14,164 bases of DNA, taken from SHZI01 sp964371995 (GTDB lineage: Bacteria; Pseudomonadota; Gammaproteobacteria; Steroidobacterales; GCA-2729495). A program made the translations under genes and the position numbers. Below the pieces are notes generated by a model. It did no database searches and was not told the origin of the DNA. It saw only the letters and a program-made list of their open reading frames with translations. Below are positions 7,222 through 14,040 of the stretch, in pieces; within the stretch, counting starts at the first letter, position 1; each line of letters begins with the position of its first letter. The stretch covers positions 1-14,164 of the forward strand of contig CAYJPG010000075.1 in the NCBI GenBank assembly GCA_964371995.1, in the 5' to 3' direction.

Positions 7222-7878
7222 ATGAATTCTGCGACGTCGAAAAACCTGGCGGTGGCATCTGCTGCGCAGGCAACCCGGATGCTGATGGTGCTCGGTGTCC
7301 TGCATGCCGGCGCCCGGCACGGTTATGAACTGCACCGCATCCTGGTGGCTCATGGAACGGTCTATGTGGATTTCAAGAAGCCGACGCTGTATCACCTGCT
7401 GGCCCGCCTCGCCGAGCAGGGAGTTGTCGATCTGAAGTCCGAGACCGGTGCGCGTGGCCCGCGCGGCGAGCGTCTGGTCTACTCGATCACCGCGCGCGGC
7501 AGGGCGATGTTTCAGCAACTCCTGCGCTCGGTACTCGGCAGTTATGACGGGAACAACGCCGGCTTTCAGGTGGCTGCCGGTTTCCTCGCGTGGATCCCTG
7601 TGCGCGAAGCACAGGCCCTGCTGCGTAAGCGCTGTGCCGGGCTGCGCACCCGGCAGGCGGCAATGCGCGAAGTAATGGACAAGCATCGCAGGCTGACGGA
7701 AAGCGGTGCCATGACCGAACAGCAAGCCACCTCGCGTTTCCTCAGCGCCGATCACCTGTTGAGCATGATGGATGCTGAGCTGGCCTGGATGGAAAAGACC
7801 ATAGGATTTCTTGAGCAGGGTGCATGCAGGGTCCAGCTCGCAGCCGTGAATTCACGACGTCGTGCCGCGGGCGCATAG
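7222..7878 (+). CDS. PadR-family transcriptional regulator
   Basis: A DNA-binding regulator of 218 residues. It has the PadR winged helix-turn-helix at about residues 20-105: LMVLGVLHAGARHGYELHRIL, then the recognition helix in KPTLYHLLARLAEQGVVD and the wing GPRGERLVYSITARG. A long helical C-terminal half (about 110-200) matches the dimerising PadR C-terminal domain. PadR repressors often respond to phenolics or drugs and control efflux pumps, which agrees with the MacAB-like genes directly downstream. ATG 7222 lies only 11 bases after the putative -10 and has no ribosome site, so the mRNA would be leaderless or nearly so. An alternative is ATG 7279 (residue 20), which starts right at the conserved helix and has only a weak AGG upstream. 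It is probably the first gene of the exporter operon; the next gene begins 30 bases after its stop. Confidence 0.9.
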   Translation: MNSATSKNLAVASAAQATRMLMVLGVLHAGARHGYELHRILVAHGTVYVDFKKPTLYHLLARLAEQGVVDLKSETGARGPRGERLVYSITARGRAMFQQLLRSVLGSYDGNNAGFQVAAGFLAWIPVREAQALLRKRCAGLRTRQAAMREVMDKHRRLTESGAMTEQQATSRFLSADHLLSMMDAELAWMEKTIGFLEQGACRVQLAAVNSRRRAAGA

Positions 7879-7908
7879 TCAACAATGTTATTTTATACGG
7901 AGAGAATC

Positions 7909-8385
7909 ATGTCGGAATTGAAAAAAGTCTTTGTCGCCGCCGTCGCCGGTCTGTTTCTGTCGCTGCCGGTACTTGCTGCCGGCACCGCGGATTTCAGCGG
8001 GAACTGGGAACTGAATACCGACAAGGGCCAGAATCTCGGTATGGTCAAGGCTATCGATGAGACGATCGTCGTGACGCAGAATTCAGAAAAGCTGGTCATC
8101 GACTTCACCTCGAAATTCATGATGAAGACCACCAAACGCCAGGTCAGCTATGACCTCACCGGCAAGCCGGTGCCGAACGAAGGGGCAATGGGGGACAAGG
8201 CACAGACGGTTGCCCACTGGGCAGACGGGAAACTGGTAGTTACCTGGACCAGTGAAGGTGCAGTGGCCGGCTCGCAGACCGTGAAAACGGAGACACGCTG
8301 GCTGTCCGCTGACGGCAGGGAAATGAGCGTCGAAACAGCGCGTGCCAACAAGCCGCCAATGGTTTTCGTGTACGACAAGAAATGA
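7909..8385 (+). CDS. Small exported protein of unknown function in the exporter operon
   Basis: A 158-residue protein with a clear Sec signal peptide: MSELKK, a hydrophobic core to LPVLA, and cleavage near residues 23-27. The mature part contains no cysteine, so it is not a lipoprotein. It begins TADFSGNWELNTDKGQNLGMV and is rich in alternating polar/hydrophobic strands (ETIVVTQNSEKLVIDF, GKLVVTWTSE, TVKTETRWLSADGREMSVET). The FSGNW-L-N-D opening resembles a loose class of secreted beta-barrel, lipocalin-like hypothetical proteins (inference from pattern; no named family claimed). ATG 7909 has GGAG a few bases upstream, better than the extended frame from 7885. Its stop overlaps the adaptor start as ATGA (8382-8385), implying translational coupling to the efflux genes and a possible periplasmic role with them. 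Confidence 0.85.
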   Translation: MSELKKVFVAAVAGLFLSLPVLAAGTADFSGNWELNTDKGQNLGMVKAIDETIVVTQNSEKLVIDFTSKFMMKTTKRQVSYDLTGKPVPNEGAMGDKAQTVAHWADGKLVVTWTSEGAVAGSQTVKTETRWLSADGREMSVETARANKPPMVFVYDKK

Positions 8386-9473
8386 AAGCAGCGACAGCGT
8401 TTGCGCTTACAGGCGCTGTCCTGGTGACAGCCGCGGGCGGCTGGTGGGCATGGAGCCAGGCTGGTGCTGATGCAGAGTCTGCAGCAGAGCGCCGCTTCGT
8501 CAGCCCTGAGCGTCGCAGCGTGGCCGCAACCGTACTGGCTACCGGCGTCGTGCGCCTGCGGGTCGGTGGCGAGGTCCGTGTCGGCGCGCAGCTTTCGGGG
8601 ATCGTCGACAAGCTGAACGTCGAGGTGGGGTCCAAGGTCAGGCGCGGCGACATCATCGCCACCATCGATTCGAAGGGACTCGATGCGCGGCTTGCCCAGG
8701 CGCGGGCGCAGGTCGCTGTTATCGCACAGGAAGTGCGGCGGGCTGAAGTCGAACTTGTCCGCATGCAGCGGCTCGATGAGCAAAAACTTGTTGCGGCCAA
8801 CGATGTCGAGGATCGCGCACTGGCCCTCGATGAGGCCCGGGCGCGTCTCGAAAAGGCGCGCCGGGATGCTGCTGTTGTCGAAACCGACCTGGGCTATGCG
8901 GTGATCCGCTCGCCGATCACCGGCACGGTCGCTGCGGTGACAACCCAGGAAGGTGAAACCGTGGCTGCGTCCTTCACGACGCCAACCTTTGCCACCATCA
9001 TCGAGGACGGCGCGCTGGAGCTCATCGCGATGGTCGATGAAACCGATATCGGCAACGTCATGATCGATAACCCGGTGCGCTTTACGGTGGAAGCGTATCC
9101 GGCCGAGGAGTTTGAGGGCCATGTGGTGCGGATTGCTCCCAAGGGCACGATCATTTCCGGAGTCGTGAATTTCGAGGTGATGATCCACATCGATTCGTCT
9201 GCCGAACTGCTGAAGCCGGACATGACAGCGAACGTATCGATCCGCACGGCCGAACGCGAAGCGCTGGTGGTGCCAAACGAAGTCATTCAGCGTGACCGGT
9301 CGGAGCGCTTCGTGTTCGTTGATCGCGATGGTGAACTGCTGCGCCAGCCAGTCATTGCCGGCACGCGGGATGCGGCCTTTACCGAAGTCATCCAGGGGGT
9401 GAAGCCCGGCGATCGCGTACTGGTGGGGCCACCGCCTGCTGACGCAACCGGCCGGCAGGAAGACAGCCAATGA
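8382..9473 (+). CDS. MacA/HlyD-type periplasmic adaptor (membrane fusion protein)
   Basis: A 363-residue adaptor that would link an inner-membrane ABC exporter to an outer-membrane TolC-like channel. It has one N-terminal membrane helix (about residues 5-24). The first lipoyl half is GAQLSGIVDKLNVEVGSKVRRGDIIATID (68-96), followed by an alpha-hairpin/coiled coil (about 98-168) rich in Ala, Arg and Glu. The second lipoyl half is VIRSPITGTVAAVTTQEGETVAA (174-196). Beta-barrel and membrane-proximal domains follow, with KPDMTANVSI and EALVVPNEVI. The order and motifs are those of MacA rather than RND adaptors. It overlaps the gene on each side by four bases (ATGA at 8382 and at 9470). No TolC homologue is in the window, so the outer-membrane channel must be encoded elsewhere. 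Confidence 0.94.
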   Translation: MKAATAFALTGAVLVTAAGGWWAWSQAGADAESAAERRFVSPERRSVAATVLATGVVRLRVGGEVRVGAQLSGIVDKLNVEVGSKVRRGDIIATIDSKGLDARLAQARAQVAVIAQEVRRAEVELVRMQRLDEQKLVAANDVEDRALALDEARARLEKARRDAAVVETDLGYAVIRSPITGTVAAVTTQEGETVAASFTTPTFATIIEDGALELIAMVDETDIGNVMIDNPVRFTVEAYPAEEFEGHVVRIAPKGTIISGVVNFEVMIHIDSSAELLKPDMTANVSIRTAEREALVVPNEVIQRDRSERFVFVDRDGELLRQPVIAGTRDAAFTEVIQGVKPGDRVLVGPPPADATGRQEDSQ

Positions 9474-10195
9474 TTGAAATGCAGGGTATCTCCAGAATCT
9501 ATAGGCGGGAGGACGGTACGCCGGTGCCCGCGCTGCGGGATGTGTCGTTCAGCATAGACCGGGGTGAGTTCGTCACCGTGCGCGGTGCGTCTGGCTCCGG
9601 CAAGTCCTCACTGCTCAATATCATCGGCTGCCTGGATACGCCGACTGCCGGCACCTATCGTCTCGATGGTGAGGATGTGTCCGGCTACACCGATGAGCAT
9701 CGTTCGAACATCCGTTGCCGCAAGATCGGCTTCGTATTCCAGTCTTTCAACCTGCTGCCGCGCACGACCGCCGTTGAGAACGTTGAGATTCCGGCGCTTT
9801 ATGTCGGCGGTCGCGTGGACCGTGACCGGGCGCTGGATATTCTCAGGCGGGTAGGGCTCGCGGAGCGTGCCGGGCATTTCGTCAGCGAACTGTCGGGCGG
9901 CGAGCAGCAGCGTGTGGCGATCGCGCGTGCACTGATGAACGATGCACCGCTGCTGCTGGCTGACGAGCCTACCGGCAATCTCGATTCCGCAGCCGGTGAG
10001 TCGATCATGCGACTGCTTTCCGATCTGCATCGCGAGGGGCGCACGATCGTGCTGGTGACGCACGATGACGGCGTGGCGGCGTATGCGCAGCGCGAGTTGC
10101 TGATCCGCGACGGCCTGATCGCCTCGGACCGTTTGCTGCCGAGGGCACCTGCCCATGCACCTGATGGCGCGGCAGCCGGACCGGCCAGCGGGTGA
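9470..10195 (+). CDS. MacB/LolD-type ABC transporter ATPase
   Basis: A cytoplasmic nucleotide-binding subunit of 241 residues for the exporter. All ATPase motifs are intact: Walker A GASGSGKSS (39-47), Q-loop VFQSFNLLP (Gln91), signature LSGGEQQR (141-148), Walker B LLLADEP (161-167) with catalytic Glu166, D-loop GNLDS, and H-loop His198 in VTHDD. The sequence between Walker A and the Q-loop (CLDTPTAGTYRLDGEDVSGY) is characteristic of the MacB/LolD/FtsE group, which drives mechanotransmission rather than classical substrate translocation. In E. coli MacB this domain is fused to the permease; here it is a separate protein. It starts within the adaptor stop (ATGA) and ends 10 bases before the first permease gene. 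Confidence 0.96.
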   Translation: MIEMQGISRIYRREDGTPVPALRDVSFSIDRGEFVTVRGASGSGKSSLLNIIGCLDTPTAGTYRLDGEDVSGYTDEHRSNIRCRKIGFVFQSFNLLPRTTAVENVEIPALYVGGRVDRDRALDILRRVGLAERAGHFVSELSGGEQQRVAIARALMNDAPLLLADEPTGNLDSAAGESIMRLLSDLHREGRTIVLVTHDDGVAAYAQRELLIRDGLIASDRLLPRAPAHAPDGAAAGPASG

Positions 10196-10205
10196 GGTCG
10201 GTGCA

Positions 10206-11429
10206 ATGAACCTGGCAAAAACCACAAAGCTGGCGCTGCTCAGCCTGTCGCGCAACCGGCTGCGCAGCTTCCTGATGATGCTTGGCATTACGGTCGGTAT
10301 CGCCTCGCTGACTGCGCTCGCGTCGGTCGGCGAGGCGACAAAGCAGGAGACCATGCGCCGCTTCAAGCGCATGCTCGGTACCTTCGATATGGTGATTATC
10401 GAGCCGGGCGGTGCCAGCACCCGCGGCATGCCGTCGCTGGCCACGGTTGAGCCGGTGCTCAAGTTTTCTGACGCTGCTGCCATCGCAGCGGAGATCCCGG
10501 CGGTGCGGCAGGTGTCAGAAATGCAGTTCGCCATCGACCTCGATGTGAAGTATCGCGACAAGGCTACCAGTCCCTCGGTGATCGGTGTGGCGTCCAACTG
10601 GACCGAGGTGCGCGGCGAGGACATTGCAGCCGGCAGGGGCATTACGCCGGATGATGTGGCCTCGCTGGCGCGGGTTGCGGTGATCGGCCAGGACGTGGTG
10701 ACCGACCTGTTCCAGGGCGAGAATCCGCTCGGTCAGACGCTGCGCATTGCCGACGTTCCGTTTCAGGTCCAGGGGATACTCGCGTCGCGCGGCGTGGGGC
10801 CCGGTGGCGCGAGCATGGACAACACCATCGTTATTCCGGTGACCACAGCATCCAAACGGCTATTCAATCGCGATTACCTGACTGCGGTGATCGCCCAGCT
10901 CAGGGATCCGGCACAGTCGGCAAGTGCGATTGCCGATATCAGCGCACTCCTGCGTGAGCGGCACGGCATCATTCCGCCAGGTGAAGACGATTTCCGCGTC
11001 AGCAGTCCGGCGGCCCAGGTGACGCAGGTCACCGAAGTCGGTTCCACGCTTTCAAAGGTGTTGGTCGGTGTGGCGGTGATTGCCACACTGATCGGTGGTA
11101 CGGTCATCATGAGTCTCATGCTCATCGCGGTGTCGGAACGACGCCGGGAAATCGGTATCCGGCGCGCAGTCGGCGCAAGCCGGCGCGACATCATGGTGCA
11201 GTTCCTGATCGAAGCAGCAGTGGTTGCCCTGATCGGCGGCATCGTCGGCGTGCTGATCGGAGTAGCCATCACGCTGCTCATCACCATGCTCAGCGATCTG
11301 TCGCCGGCCATCATGTGGAGCGCGGTGGGGGGCTCCGTGCTGCTGTCGGCCGGCATCGGCCTGGTGTTTGGTTTGCAGCCGGCCTGGCGGGCAGCAAATA
11401 TCGATCCGATCGAGGCGCTGCGCTCCTGA
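10206..11429 (+). CDS. MacB/FtsX-type ABC permease, first copy
   Basis: An inner-membrane permease of 407 residues with type VII ABC architecture. It has an N-terminal cytoplasmic stub plus TM1 (NRLRSFLMMLGITVGIASLTALASVG), then a large periplasmic MacB core domain of roughly 240 residues. Three C-terminal helices follow: VLVGVAVIATLIGGTVIMSLMLIAV, FLIEAAVVALIGGIVGVLIGVAITLLI and a final one before AWRAANIDPIEALRS. The cytoplasmic loop SERRREIGIRRAVGASRRDIMVQF and the terminal PIEALR are hallmarks of MacB/FtsX_C. ATG 10206 is chosen because GAGG lies about eight bases upstream; the frame continues upstream to 10155, but that part overlaps the ATPase and is unconserved. It is likely to form a heterodimer with the following permease. 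Confidence 0.94.
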   Translation: MNLAKTTKLALLSLSRNRLRSFLMMLGITVGIASLTALASVGEATKQETMRRFKRMLGTFDMVIIEPGGASTRGMPSLATVEPVLKFSDAAAIAAEIPAVRQVSEMQFAIDLDVKYRDKATSPSVIGVASNWTEVRGEDIAAGRGITPDDVASLARVAVIGQDVVTDLFQGENPLGQTLRIADVPFQVQGILASRGVGPGGASMDNTIVIPVTTASKRLFNRDYLTAVIAQLRDPAQSASAIADISALLRERHGIIPPGEDDFRVSSPAAQVTQVTEVGSTLSKVLVGVAVIATLIGGTVIMSLMLIAVSERRREIGIRRAVGASRRDIMVQFLIEAAVVALIGGIVGVLIGVAITLLITMLSDLSPAIMWSAVGGSVLLSAGIGLVFGLQPAWRAANIDPIEALRS

Positions 11430-11442
11430 GGGTGTTCTTCCA

Positions 11443-12669
11443 GTGCGGATGACCTGGCGCCATCTGATGCGCGGCGGACTTCGCCAGATCTGGCGAAGCC
11501 GGTTGCGCTCCATGCTGGTGATCTGCTGTGCGGCGCTCGGCGTGGCCGGTGCCGTTACTTCGGTCAACTATGCCTCGGGCGGCAGGCAGCAGGTTCTCGG
11601 CCGCATACAACAGCTTGGTACCAACCTGCTGGTGATCAATGCCGAACAGAGCCGGAGCGTGGGTGGGCGGGCCCGCACCGGTACCATCGTGACAACGCTC
11701 ACCGAAGCCGACTATCTGGCCCTGCGTCGCGATGTGGATGGCATCGCACGGTCTTCGGCAATGGTCAGCTCGGGGCTGCGTCTCAAGGCCGGCTACCTGT
11801 CAAAGGTTGCCCCGGTGCTGGGTGTAGAGCCCGATTTTTTTGCCATCAAGTCCTGGGTGCTCGCGAGCGGTGATTTTTTCCAGGCCGAGGATGTGCGTCG
11901 CTCGGCCCGGGTGGTGTTGCTCGGCTGGCAGGTTGCCCGGGATCTGTACGGTGATCAGGATCCGCTTGGCGAACGCCTGTTCATCAATCGTGTGCCCTTT
12001 GAAGTGGCTGGCGTGCTCGCCGAGCGCGGCCAGGGGCTGGATGTCATCAACGAAGACCAGCAGGTGTATGTGCCGCTGACGACAGCCATGCGCCGGCTGC
12101 TCAACCTGGATCACTACCGGTCGATCCTGCTCGATGTGAAAGATTCGCAGGACATGGCGCGTGTTGCGGCCGATGTGACTGCCCTGCTGCGGGCCCGTCA
12201 CCGGATCTCGCCATTCCGGCCCGATGATTTCTCCGTGGGCAGCCAGCAGGAGCTGATCGAGACGCAGCTGGCGGCCGCCAGCCGGTTGGGCTTCCTGGTT
12301 CGCTGGATCGGCTTCAGCGGGCTGGTGGTGTCGGGACTCGGCGTACTTGCCATTGCCTGGATCGCCGTGCGCGACCGGACGCGCGAGATCGGCACACGCC
12401 GCGCACTCGGTGCAAAACGACGGGATGTGTTCTTCCAGTTTGCTTTCGAGGCCAGCACGCTGGCGATGATCGGGGCCGGCTCCGGTCTCGGCGCCGGGTG
12501 GCTGGCTTCGCGGTTCGCTGCCAGCCAGGCAAAACTGCCCTTTGTCTTCGATCTCGACAATGCCCTGCTCGCGCTCGGCATGGCGGTGGTGCTTAACTTT
12601 GTATTTGCCAGCTGGCCGGCTATCCGCGCTGCGCGCATGGATCCCATCCAGGCCCTGCGCCACGAATAG
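11443..12669 (+). CDS. MacB/FtsX-type ABC permease, second copy
   Basis: A permease of about 408 residues with the same layout as its upstream neighbour but clearly diverged. TM1 is in RSRLRSMLVICCAALGVAGAV. A periplasmic core domain follows (including LGVEPDFFAIKSWVLASGDFF and VVLLGWQVARDLYGDQDPLGERLFI), then three C-terminal helices. The loop RDRTREIGTRRALGAKRRDVFFQF and the final MDPIQALRHE match the family. The start is uncertain: GTG 11443 lies 11 bases after GAGG at 11428-11431, while ATG 11449 is six bases further on. The first gene's stop is 13 bases upstream. Two unlike permeases after one ATPase suggest an asymmetric transporter. It converges on the porin gene with a 23-base gap. 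Confidence 0.93.
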   Translation: MRMTWRHLMRGGLRQIWRSRLRSMLVICCAALGVAGAVTSVNYASGGRQQVLGRIQQLGTNLLVINAEQSRSVGGRARTGTIVTTLTEADYLALRRDVDGIARSSAMVSSGLRLKAGYLSKVAPVLGVEPDFFAIKSWVLASGDFFQAEDVRRSARVVLLGWQVARDLYGDQDPLGERLFINRVPFEVAGVLAERGQGLDVINEDQQVYVPLTTAMRRLLNLDHYRSILLDVKDSQDMARVAADVTALLRARHRISPFRPDDFSVGSQQELIETQLAAASRLGFLVRWIGFSGLVVSGLGVLAIAWIAVRDRTREIGTRRALGAKRRDVFFQFAFEASTLAMIGAGSGLGAGWLASRFAASQAKLPFVFDLDNALLALGMAVVLNFVFASWPAIRAARMDPIQALRHE

Positions 12670-12670
12670 C

Positions 12671-12694
12671 AAATTCGCGGCCTGACCGCGATTT
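12671..12694. terminator. Hairpin between convergent genes, also a third REP-like unit
   Basis: TCGCGG (12675-12680) and CCGCGA (12686-12691) form a 6-bp stem around CCTGA. It is flanked by AAA on the left and TTT on the right, giving a symmetric, weak bidirectional terminator-like structure between two convergent stop codons. The 18 bases 12675-12692 (TCGCGGCCTGACCGCGAT) match the REP-like unit at 1709-1692 at 16 of 18 positions. The T-tracts are only three long, so terminator strength is doubtful. Confidence 0.45.
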
Positions 12695-13913
12695 ACAGCG
12701 ACCAGCTCAGTTCGAAGCGCAGCATGGCGACGACTGCATTGCCGAGTTGAGCGTCAGCGCCCGGGTTGACGATGTACTGGACGCCCGGTTGCAGCGTCAG
12801 CCAGTCGGTAACCGGTGCGCGCCAGGTGAGTTCGATATTCGTCTCGTGGCGGTCCGCCTCGGCGCCGGCGAGGCGCTGTGCTTCGCGGTAGTCGTCGGTG
12901 GTCATGGTGGCGGCGATGGCGAGGCCGATTTCATCATCTGCGCGCGCAGGCCAGAACCCGGTCAGCGTCGCACCGGTGCCGAGGTAGGTATCAAACTGGT
13001 TGAAACGCCCGGCCGCATGACCCAGGCGCAGAAAGCCGGCGACGGTCGCCGCTTCACCGCGCCAGAGGGTCCGGTCGGCAATGCCGTAGATGCCCGCGTT
13101 GCCGTTTCGCCGCAGGGGCAGATCCTCGTCATCGGTGCCCACCAGGGTGTCGAAGGTGGCCGTGTATTGCCATGCGCCGATCGCCAGCTTGCGCCAGTCG
13201 CCGCCGCTCCAGCCAGCTTCGATCACGAGCAGTGCACCATCATCACGCGAGAGATCGATTTCGTTGCTCGATCGGTCATCCGGGTCTCCGGGCACGCCAT
13301 CGAGGACAGCGACCTGGCCATAAGCACCGTTCCCGCTCGCGACATACAGCCGCAAGGCCAGTGAGGTGACCGGAAAGATGGACGGGCCGTTCTCGCCGGT
13401 CTGGCCAAAATCGGTACCCATGCCCTGCGCACCGTTCAGAAACAGGCCGGCGGTCTCGATGGCGTCGAACTCCGTGTTCAGGTCGTAGAGACCCAGTCGG
13501 GCCGAGATCGTGCCGGCACCCGGTGCCCAGTCGAGCCAGGCCTCGTAGAGGCGCCACGCATCGGGCCCACCATCGATATTGCTGACGACCTGTGCATCGC
13601 CGACATACTTCTCGCTGAAATCGGCACCGTTGTTATGCAGGACATGGACGAGGCCCGACAGGCCCGGAATACCGAAGATGCTGCCGCGGTCGGCGGACAG
13701 CTGCAGATCGACGTTGTCGATATAGCTGTTGCCGGACCGGATGCCGCCGGTCATGTTGCGAACGAGGTCGCCGGTATAGGCAGCCGAGAAGTGAATGCCG
13801 TTACAGCCGGGATGAGCGCAGTTGGCCTCGGCGACCGCTGACGACAGGGTAGCGATCATGACGAGGGCGACGATTGCCCGGGTTTGGCGTTTGATCGGGG
13901 TGGCACGACACAT
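12693..13913 (-). CDS. OprB-family carbohydrate-selective porin
   Basis: An outer-membrane beta-barrel of 406 residues. The signal peptide (MCRATPIKRQTRAIVALVMIATLSSAVA) has a basic n-region and probable cleavage after AVA. Mature features match OprB: GIHFSAAYTGDLVRNMTGGIRSG, NVDLQLSADRGSIFGIPGLSGLVHVLHNNG, AWRLYEAWLDWAP, ARLGLYDLNTEFDAIETAGLFLNGAQGMG, and FPVTSLALRLYV. Family members let mono- and oligosaccharides diffuse in; many relatives in non-sugar users are uncharacterised. Oddities: two cysteines close together in the mature N-terminus (NCAHPGCNG), and a C-terminus of FELSWSL rather than a terminal Phe, the usual BAM signal residue. ATG 13913 has GGAG about 12 bases upstream, rather distant. 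It is divergent from the luciferase-like gene across a palindrome. Confidence 0.9.
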   Translation of the reverse strand: MCRATPIKRQTRAIVALVMIATLSSAVAEANCAHPGCNGIHFSAAYTGDLVRNMTGGIRSGNSYIDNVDLQLSADRGSIFGIPGLSGLVHVLHNNGADFSEKYVGDAQVVSNIDGGPDAWRLYEAWLDWAPGAGTISARLGLYDLNTEFDAIETAGLFLNGAQGMGTDFGQTGENGPSIFPVTSLALRLYVASGNGAYGQVAVLDGVPGDPDDRSSNEIDLSRDDGALLVIEAGWSGGDWRKLAIGAWQYTATFDTLVGTDDEDLPLRRNGNAGIYGIADRTLWRGEAATVAGFLRLGHAAGRFNQFDTYLGTGATLTGFWPARADDEIGLAIAATMTTDDYREAQRLAGAEADRHETNIELTWRAPVTDWLTLQPGVQYIVNPGADAQLGNAVVAMLRFELSWSL

Positions 13914-13940
13914 GACGAATACCAGGCTCCGGATGCTGCG

Positions 13941-13972
13941 GCCCCTGAACTGATCCAGATCAGTTCAGGGGC
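13941..13972. promoter_or_regulatory. Perfect 32-bp palindrome in the porin/monooxygenase divergent gap
   Basis: The 15-bp arms GCCCCTGAACTGATC (13941-13955) and GATCAGTTCAGGGGC (13958-13972) are exact reverse complements around CA. It lies 28 bases upstream of the porin start and 68 bases upstream of the luciferase-like start. The core CTGATCCAGATCAG differs from the FNR/ANR consensus TTGAT-N4-ATCAA at one base per half. It could be an operator for a dimeric or tetrameric regulator, or a cruciform/hairpin-forming element; the sequence alone does not decide. Confidence 0.6.
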
Positions 13973-14040
13973 GCGACTGACCGGCACAATGTACCATCGT
14001 GACCACACATGTCTTCCCTGTTACGCCACCGGAGCGACCC

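Noticed and set aside
7875..7880. ATAGTC at the padR stop as another regulator half-site controlling the small exported protein
   Set aside because: A single 6-base half-site without a partner arm or a clear promoter; too weak to call.
8148..9470. A 440-codon open frame antisense to the secreted protein and adaptor genes
   Set aside because: No recognisable motifs; it lies opposite two coding sequences with clear signal-peptide and lipoyl-domain motifs and is a product of GC-rich codon bias.
11800..12672. A 290-codon open frame antisense to the second permease
   Set aside because: Low-complexity shadow with no family signature; the permease frame has conserved transmembrane and cytoplasmic loop motifs.
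13973..13987. CGACTGACCGG next to the long palindrome as a possible fourth REP-like unit
   Set aside because: The match to the 18-mer is short and lacks the flanking complementary bases, so it is within chance.
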